From NCBI GenBank assembly GCA_017979445.1, contig CM030713.1:28005934-28069933 (forward strand): a DNA stretch of 64,000 bases, in the 5' to 3' direction. Below, in pieces: positions 57,882 through 64,000 of the stretch. Each line of letters starts with the position of its first letter. Position 1 is the first letter of the stretch. The stretch is from Akebia trifoliata (lineage: Eukaryota > Streptophyta > Magnoliopsida > Ranunculales > Lardizabalaceae). The notes under the pieces are model-generated. The model was not told the DNA's origin, searched no databases, and saw nothing but the letters and a program-made list of their open reading frames with translations. Position numbers and translations under genes: made by a program.

Positions 57882-57887
57882 TGGGCC
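57882..57887 (+). promoter_or_regulatory. Site II-type TGGGCC element
   Basis: TGGGCCC about 130 bp upstream of the ATG, the plant TCP-binding site II word common in promoters of housekeeping genes. An ACGT core (ACACGTAGG) follows 20 bp later. The match is short, so chance is possible. Confidence 0.4.
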
Positions 57888-58012
57888 CAACAAGTTTGAC
57901 ACGTAGGATTGCTAAGAATGTCTCCCCCTCTTAACACGGTATAGCTCCCTATTCTAATACTGGAAGTACGTCCTCTCTCGTTCTCTCTCGAGATTTCGAA
58001 CCAAGGTTGGCG

Positions 58013-61000
58013 ATGGCGACAGAGGATCAAAGAAACGAATCAGAGAAAGAATGTCTCTACAAGACGAAGATCGTACAGTTCTTAGGGCGCACCACACCAA
58101 TCATCCTTCAGAATGACAATGGCCCTTGCCCTCTCCTCGCTATCTGTAAATCAAACTCTTTCTCTTTCTCTTTTTCTTTCTCTATCTTTCAATCGATTTC
58201 TAGGGTTTCGGTTTATTCTTTCATTTATAACTTTAATTCTATCTGTAATTACTCGATCTTTGAGGTAATCTTGTAATCTACCAATCATTCATTTCGATTT
58301 CTTTGTACTTTATTTTCCAATCAAGTTGTAATACTAGCAACTAGATGATCTTTCGCGGAAATCTTGATTATTTTCAACTGAAATTCAATTAATTTCAATT
58401 GATTGTGTTATTCATTTTGATTTTCTTTGGAAATTGTCAAGAAAGGAGTATTTTCAATAAAATTGGGTCTTTTTGGATTGACAATCCATTTGAGATCCAA
58501 AAAAATTCCTATAGATGATGTTTTGTCCTCTTTTAACGGTGAATCTTTCATTTGTGCAATAGGTAATGTTCTTCTGTTAAAGAATAACTTGAATTTGAGT
58601 ATCGATGTGTCTGAAATCTCGCTTCAGAAATTGCTTTCTCTTGTTGCTGAAAGATTAATTGATTCTAACAGCAATATTGAGGTGAGAATCCGATTCTGTT
58701 TATTTGATCAGTTTCTATTAGTTAATTTGGTTTTTGACTTTGTGTTTTAACGCAGAACAAAGATGCGGGGTATGTTGAAAATCAGCAACAAAACATAGCA
58801 GATGCAATCGATTTACTCCCTCGTCTGGCTACTGGGATTGATGTGAACATTAAATTTCGGAGGTAGTTATTGTTGCAAAACTACTGGCCTTTCTTTCTCT
58901 GTGTGTCCACTTGTGTTAATTTAGGCGCCAATTACTTTTTTTTATGCATTTTATATTTATGTGGTATGTGTCTGTTGATTTATATGTTAATTTAGTCTCT
59001 GATTAATTTTTTCCACATTTTATATTTATGTGGCGTATGTCCATTGATGTATGTGTTAATTTAGCTTGCCAATTCTTTTTTTCCACATTTTATATTTATA
59101 TGTTGTATATCCATTGATTTATATGTTAATTTAGGAGCCAATTGTTTTTTTTCGCATTTTAATATTTATGTGTTGTATATCCGTTGATTTACACGTGGAG
59201 GAAAAGGCGAGTAGTTTCCCAACAGTTATTTCACTTATTCGGTCATCTTTTAGTTTGCTTTTTAGTCTGGATCCATTCGTTTTCTTTCTTTTGGCCACTA
59301 CATAAATGATTGATAATTTCAGGATTGGTGATTTTGAATTTACACGGGAGTGTGCTATATTTGATCTCCTTGACATTCCTCTATATCACGGTTGGATAGT
59401 CGATCCCCAGGTATTTTCTCCTTTTCAGAAGCCCCACAACTTCTATTATTATAACTAGTAGTTTTTTGGTACTGTTGTCTTCCTCCTTATTAATTGCTAA
59501 AATACACTGTGATGGTGTATATATATATATAAATGGATGATTCGTTATGTTTATGGTATATTTGCATGTTGCACTTGCCTATTGTATTGAACCAATATGT
59601 AATATCGGGCAAAGTCGACCATGTATGTGGATTATTGGATGTTGCACTGTGTCACAATTTTGAGGTTGTGGATTCCAACCAAGCCTAAATGTGAAAAAAA
59701 GGAAATATATATATATACACAAAAAAAATGTTCATCTCATTAGTGGTAATGATTCTAACCACTGATGGTATGTTACAACAAGAAAAATTTCTTTGTTCGG
59801 ATCTTAGATTGAACATTCACATGTAGCTAGGGTGGAGCTGCTCCATGAGTGTAACTGTTCCAGTAAAATAAAAACATCAGTGGCTTCTTTTTGGTAGGCA
59901 ATTATTGTGCTATAATTGCCTTTAATGAAGGAGACAAGTAAGGTCAGCCCTTAATTTCTAATACGACTTCTTTCTTGCTAAATGAAATCTTATTACCTTT
60001 TTGGAACAAATTTATGTTTTTGACCATTTTAATCATGAAATAGATATAAGTTGTGGTTTGGTTAAATGTGAAGAATGGTTTTAGTCACCTGAATTAATGG
60101 AGGTATTTTGTGTCAACCTAGTACGTGAAAATGTGGTTGTAAATTGTAACTTGTGATAAGGTCTTTTACACCCACCATTGTTTGATCCTTGGTACGTGTT
60201 ACCAATGAGTGATTACACTTCTGAGTCCTGAGTCAAAGTTTTGTACCATTAAGTGAAACTACCTGACCGTTCAACATTTCTGTATTGTTGCTTTCTTTCT
60301 CACATTCTTGAAATGTAACATGAAATCCGAGGTTCAACTGTTTCCCAATGATTGTATTTATAAGGAAAATATTTAAGTTCCTTCATGGTCAAATCCAATG
60401 AGGTTCTCTTTGAAGAATATTTGGCCTCCCTACCCCTAATTTCATTTGATGTTCTCTCTGTCATGTTATTTTCTCTTCATATTTGGATGCACTACGAAAT
60501 TCAATCCTTGCTATGCAACTAGAAGATGGTCTGGGGAAAGTAAGATAAATAACTTCACTCACCTTCAAAACCATGATTTTTTTTTTATAAATATAAATTA
60601 TATAAATGATAAGACGAAAAGGAGGCTGAGATAGCCCCCAAACAACAAGATAAGCAATACAACAAGGAAAAGGAGAAAGAAAGCAAAAATACATGCCCTG
60701 CGTGGGGCTATGAGTCACAAATGATATCCCAATTAAAAACAAAGCCTTGGAAACACACTCCTTCAAAGTTTTTACTCAACTTTGACCAAATAAAGAGAAA
60801 GCCCCAAAATCTCTAAGGTCACAATGTGAGACGAGCTCTCCTTATTATGGAATACCCTGTTGTTGCGTTCTCTCCATAGACCCCAAGCAATTGCAAACAG
60901 AAGGATAGCCCAAAGAAGCCTTTTTCTAGATTCGAAAATATTTAAACTTCAACCCTCCAGAAGCGCCAAAAAAGATAAAGGAAGTACCAGATGCACTCGG

Positions 61001-64000
61001 AAACGAATAAGAAAAACATTCAAATTACTCGGGAAAAAGGACAATGAATAAGTATGTGACTAATAGACTCCCCATCCCTAGAACAGAGAAAGCAAAAATT
61101 TGGGGTAACCCACCCTCGCTAGATCAAATTATCCAAGGTAAGGATTCTTCCCAAAGAGGCAAGCCAAAAACATCCAAGATTTCATATAGGGAAATCAAGT
61201 AAAGACCTCCTGCAAGGAGCTACTCCATGCAAACCAAAATTGAAACGCAAATTTCATTCATAAAATCAGAAGCCTCTCTACAATACTTCCATAACATCTA
61301 TCTATAGGACAATAAATGAGTAAAATCTAGCATAAGGATAAAGTAACAAATCCCAAACTTCCATCTAAAGTAACAAAATTTTTTTTTTCCAAAAATGACA
61401 ATCTATCCCTAATTCTCTTTGCTTCAACCTTCTAACTTAGTTTTGAGTTTTGAAACATCACAAGTTTGATGTAACTTGTGAAATAATTTTTTTAGATCCT
61501 GAAGTAGGCTTTCCAACAAATCTAACAACTTTCCAATCAGATGGTTGAGTGGCAAGTTATGCTTCACAAAGGTACCTGACTCTAGGTTTAGTGGGATTGA
61601 GATCACATGGACCTATTTTTTCAGCATCTATTTGCTATGGCTTCAAGCAACTATTGATCTATATGATTTAGATTTTAGAATGATTACGGTAGAGGCAATT
61701 TCAAGCTTACCTTGATCTACTTTGCAGCTGTTTCTCCCAAGACACTCCACGTCCTTGCCAGCATCGGTGTGGTACTTGCCTATGAATCTCCGACGATCAA
61801 GTTAGAACTTTTTAGTTAATTAGTCATGGACTTTTTGATTTTTCGAACCCCTTCCTTCTCAGTCTCCTCATCGATTTATAGTTCTTTCTAAGAAATCTCG
61901 TCGAGATCCCTGATCTTCAGGGATCTCCAACAGGGATCCCTTACCTTTAAGAGAGGGTACTGAGAAGGGAAAAATTCTCTCGGACTCCGTTATCTATGCC
62001 CTTGATTCTTGGGATCTTCCATGAAATCAAGGGATCTGAGTTAATTCAAAGACAACTCAGAAGTCTACTCCTACTTGGTTTGTATACTGGGCAGAACTAA
62101 CATTCGAGCTCTACCCTTCAGACGAGCTGGGCGTCCTGGGTACCACTTACCCTACAAAATCTCACTACCTTTTGTCTCCTGTTCTTTTTGTGACATGTGT
62201 GTAAGGCCTAGACGAGTCACCAATTTTACCTTCTACAATTGCTACTTTGGTCTGCATCTCTAATCCAGTCACAATCTTAAATCTTGTCAATTGTACCAAA
62301 CCCTTAATTGATTCTTTTCTCTTAAGTGAACCATTTGTGTCCCTTTTTTATTTTTCTTTATGGTGGATAAGCTGGATTAAGATGCAGGTTCTTTTTTATT
62401 TTCTTATTTTTCCTATCTTAGTTTCCATTATATGCAAGTGGATTTCAATTCAAAGTTTGCTTCACTTTTATTTTTTTATATACAAATAGTGGTATGGATC
62501 AAGCTCTCATATACTCTCAGACTTTTTTAGATTTGGATAAGTAAGCCTTGTATTTGTGATTGGTGCTTAGTCGTCTCAGTTGAGATTTTCTCACTGGAAC
62601 CTATTTCAGTTTAGTTCTGGGTTCTTTGTCTTTTCATTTAATAAAAATTTCTTTTACTAATCAAAATCGCAAAAGTTTCCCTTGATCCTTGATCAAGGAT
62701 TTTCTTATCTTTCACAAAGGCTCCCTGTTCCCATGCAATTATTTTGGGGGAGCTTTGATCTGAGTCTTGAAACAAACACCATTGCAATAACTGCTACCTA
62801 CCAGACTTATGGGCTTCAAATCTGAGGTATCTTCCATCCCTCCTTAGGAATAAGGTAGGTCCTTACAATAATATAGAATTGTATGAAATCAACCCATTTA
62901 GTTTACTGAAATTTAGGTAGTTGGACAGCAATATCAGGCCTACATGATTTTGGATTTTTATATAAAGTAACTGGGTATGGCTAATGTGCTTCTCATCTTA
63001 TAACGTTTTCTTGCATTTTGTTTTTTTTTGAAAAGACGTTTTCTTGCATTTTGTTCATTTATATATATATTTCCTGATTTCCTAAGATCATGAATGTCCC
63101 TCGTTCATGAGTTCTGAACCTTCTAGTTATCATCTTCTGCAGAGTAACACGGCTAGGCTGGTCCTTTAAGGGTGCTGTATCATTCTTCAGCATATTTTAT
63201 TTATAGATCTATTATGTCTCACATTCGTTTTTTAGCAGAAGACCTGGTTCTAGATAGAGTGGAATGGATGTACAATATTTATTTGGCTGATTCCAAATCT
63301 TTGGGATAAGGCTTTGATGATGATTATGATGGCGTCTCACATTAATTTACTCTTAATTGCATGTACTTATGCCCACTGGTTTATATTCCTATAAGCTCAC
63401 TGATCTGTTACTTGAATTCACACTAGGACTTAGATACTGCAAATGCGATTGGGTCGAAGTCCTACAATACTCTTACGGGTGAACTTGTTGCCCTTGAAAC
63501 AAGAAATGCAGAGCAAGAACATAAGATTGTCCCAGAAGAGGATTGTATTGATTTTGCTGCTGCAACAACTGCTACCTTAGGAGTTCCCTCTCCATGCCTT
63601 TCAAGAGGTGCATCTTTTGATGATTCTCCTCATTCCGTCTCTGCTCGGCAGAAAGGAAGAAAGGGAGACCTAGAGGAGGAAGAAGAACTGTTAAGAGCCT
63701 TGAAATTGTCATCAGGTGCTGAATTGTCAACTCCAATCGATGAGTCTTTGTCAGCTGATACAAATTTGAGCGATAAATCTACAAGTTCAGATGAAAACTC
63801 ACATCTCAAAGGTTCTAAATTGGGTCTTCTTGCAAATACATTTGAGGGGCAACCTGGGGATGAGCATCTAATATTCCATCAACCTGAACCTACCATATCG
63901 CAGGCTTCACAGCATTGCAATAGTCATGGAATATCACCGGAAACTATTTCAAACGAAGCTGATCACTCATTTTCTAAGATTGATACAGGAGATATCCTTG
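58013..64000 (+). CDS. MINDY1/2-like: MINDY-family (FAM63/DUF544) deubiquitinase gene, 5' part
   Basis: Exons 58013-58145, 58563-58681, 58756-58862, 59323-59410 and 63427 to beyond 64000; all introns start GT and end AG and the phases fit. MINDY enzymes are cysteine proteases that trim Lys48-linked ubiquitin chains. Exon 1 gives KTKIVQFLGRTTPIILQNDN, then GPCPLLAI. In this family the Gln of LQND stabilises the oxyanion and the Cys of NGPCPLL is the nucleophile; both are intact. Exon 2 holds NVLLLKNNLNLSIDVSEISL, exon 3 NQQQNIADAIDLLPRLATGI, exon 4 CAIFDLLDIPLYHGWIVDPQ, exon 5 SKSYNTLTGELVALETRNAE. Exon 5 continues into a Ser/Glu-rich part (DDSPHSVSARQKGRKGDLEE). The catalytic His lies in the DIPLYHGW block. 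About 340 codons are in the window without a stop. The ATG is the first in the transcript-like region; the TTG six bases upstream is not used. The 3' end is outside. Confidence 0.93.
58916..59195. repeat. Four tandem 70-bp repeats in MINDY intron 3
   Basis: Copies start at 58916, 58987, 59056 and 59126 with TTAATTTAG, then a variable word, a T run, CACATTTTATATTTATGTGG-like sequence and TCCATTGATTTATATG. Later copies are AT-richer. Confidence 0.85.
60577..61330 (-). mobile_element. L1-type LINE 3' fragment in MINDY intron 4
   Basis: On the minus strand: SLPWII (zf-RVT region) near 61140, then LLFAIAWGLWRERNNRVFHN near 60915-60855, the classic plant LINE tail W-WRERN-R-F. A T run at 60577-60587 on the plus strand is the poly(A) tail. 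It is the same general family as 25048-26197 (both keep the AIAW.. and PPF/PFRL ends). Antisense to the host gene. Confidence 0.75.
61903..61927. repeat. Perfect 11-bp hairpin in intron 4
   Basis: GAGATCCCTGA and TCAGGGATCTC around a 3-nt loop, in a stretch (61900-62045) with several more GGGATC words. Confidence 0.75.
62540..62670 (+). mobile_element. Possible LINE 3' tail
   Basis: The word string TTTTCATTTAATAAAAATTT, CTTTTACTAATCAAAA resembles the 3' ends of plant L1 elements, but no tail protein is visible upstream. Confidence 0.25.

Larger units (their letters stand above)
59411..63426 (+). other. MINDY intron 4, about 4.0 kb
   Basis: Starts GTATTTTCTCC and ends ACTAG. It contains a minus-strand LINE (60577-61330), a (TA)n near 59518 and 59706, and otherwise no recognised sequence. 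The other introns are 74-460 bp, so this one has been enlarged. Confidence 0.85.

Noticed and set aside
58007..58012. TTG codon two codons upstream of the MINDY ATG as a start
   Set aside because: Plant nuclear genes use ATG; the ATG at 58013 (context GGCGATGGCG) is good and fits the family.

Overview
This window looks like nuclear DNA of a flowering plant, probably a eudicot; the species cannot be told from the sequence. The reasons are an intron-split plant-type deubiquitinase gene, a SOC1-type MADS-box exon with a GT splice donor, plant Ty1/copia, Ty3/gypsy, L1-type LINE and PIF/Harbinger relics, many miniature inverted-repeat elements (MITEs), and long AT-rich stretches with (TA)n microsatellites. 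Only two host genes are recognisable, one at each side of a repeat-dominated interval; almost all other open frames are decayed transposon protein.

Layout. 1-26.4 kb is a nest of transposable elements. A plus-strand copia (B) starts mid-gag at 2111, abutting the 5' LTR of a minus-strand copia (A, 1-2110). B is then split by a 5.7-kb PIF/Harbinger element (3148-8869, TTA target duplication), by a second plus-strand copia with both LTRs (C, 9504 to about 15010), and by a small AT-rich insertion in its reverse transcriptase. B ends at a polypurine tract and LTR at 17149. LINE fragments follow, then a shredded gypsy element that holds another copia (E, 20734-24761) and whose 3' LTR is split by a minus-strand LINE (25048-26197).

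26.5-30 kb holds the first coding exon of a SOC1/TM3-type MADS-box gene on the minus strand (29115-29302), its upstream region, and probable first-intron sequence with two local tandem duplications. The K-domain exons were not found in the window.

30-36 kb is intergenic with several foldback elements. 36.0-56.4 kb is a tandem array: an older, diverged, shorter copy (36020-39087) followed by three nearly identical units of 5780, 5747 and 5777 bp. The units and their left neighbour carry a family of about 340-410-bp foldback elements that sit between (TA)n tracts, which suggests microsatellite-targeted MITEs. One cluster of these elements has a paralogous empty (TA)n site elsewhere in the array.

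56.4-64 kb leads into a plus-strand MINDY-family (FAM63/DUF544) deubiquitinase gene. Exons 1-4 and part of exon 5 are present, intron 3 carries four 70-bp tandem repeats, and a 4-kb intron 4 contains a LINE. The gene runs off the right edge. The two host genes show no evident functional link. The main biology visible here is repeat dynamics: nested insertion, TA-microsatellite insertion and recent segmental triplication.
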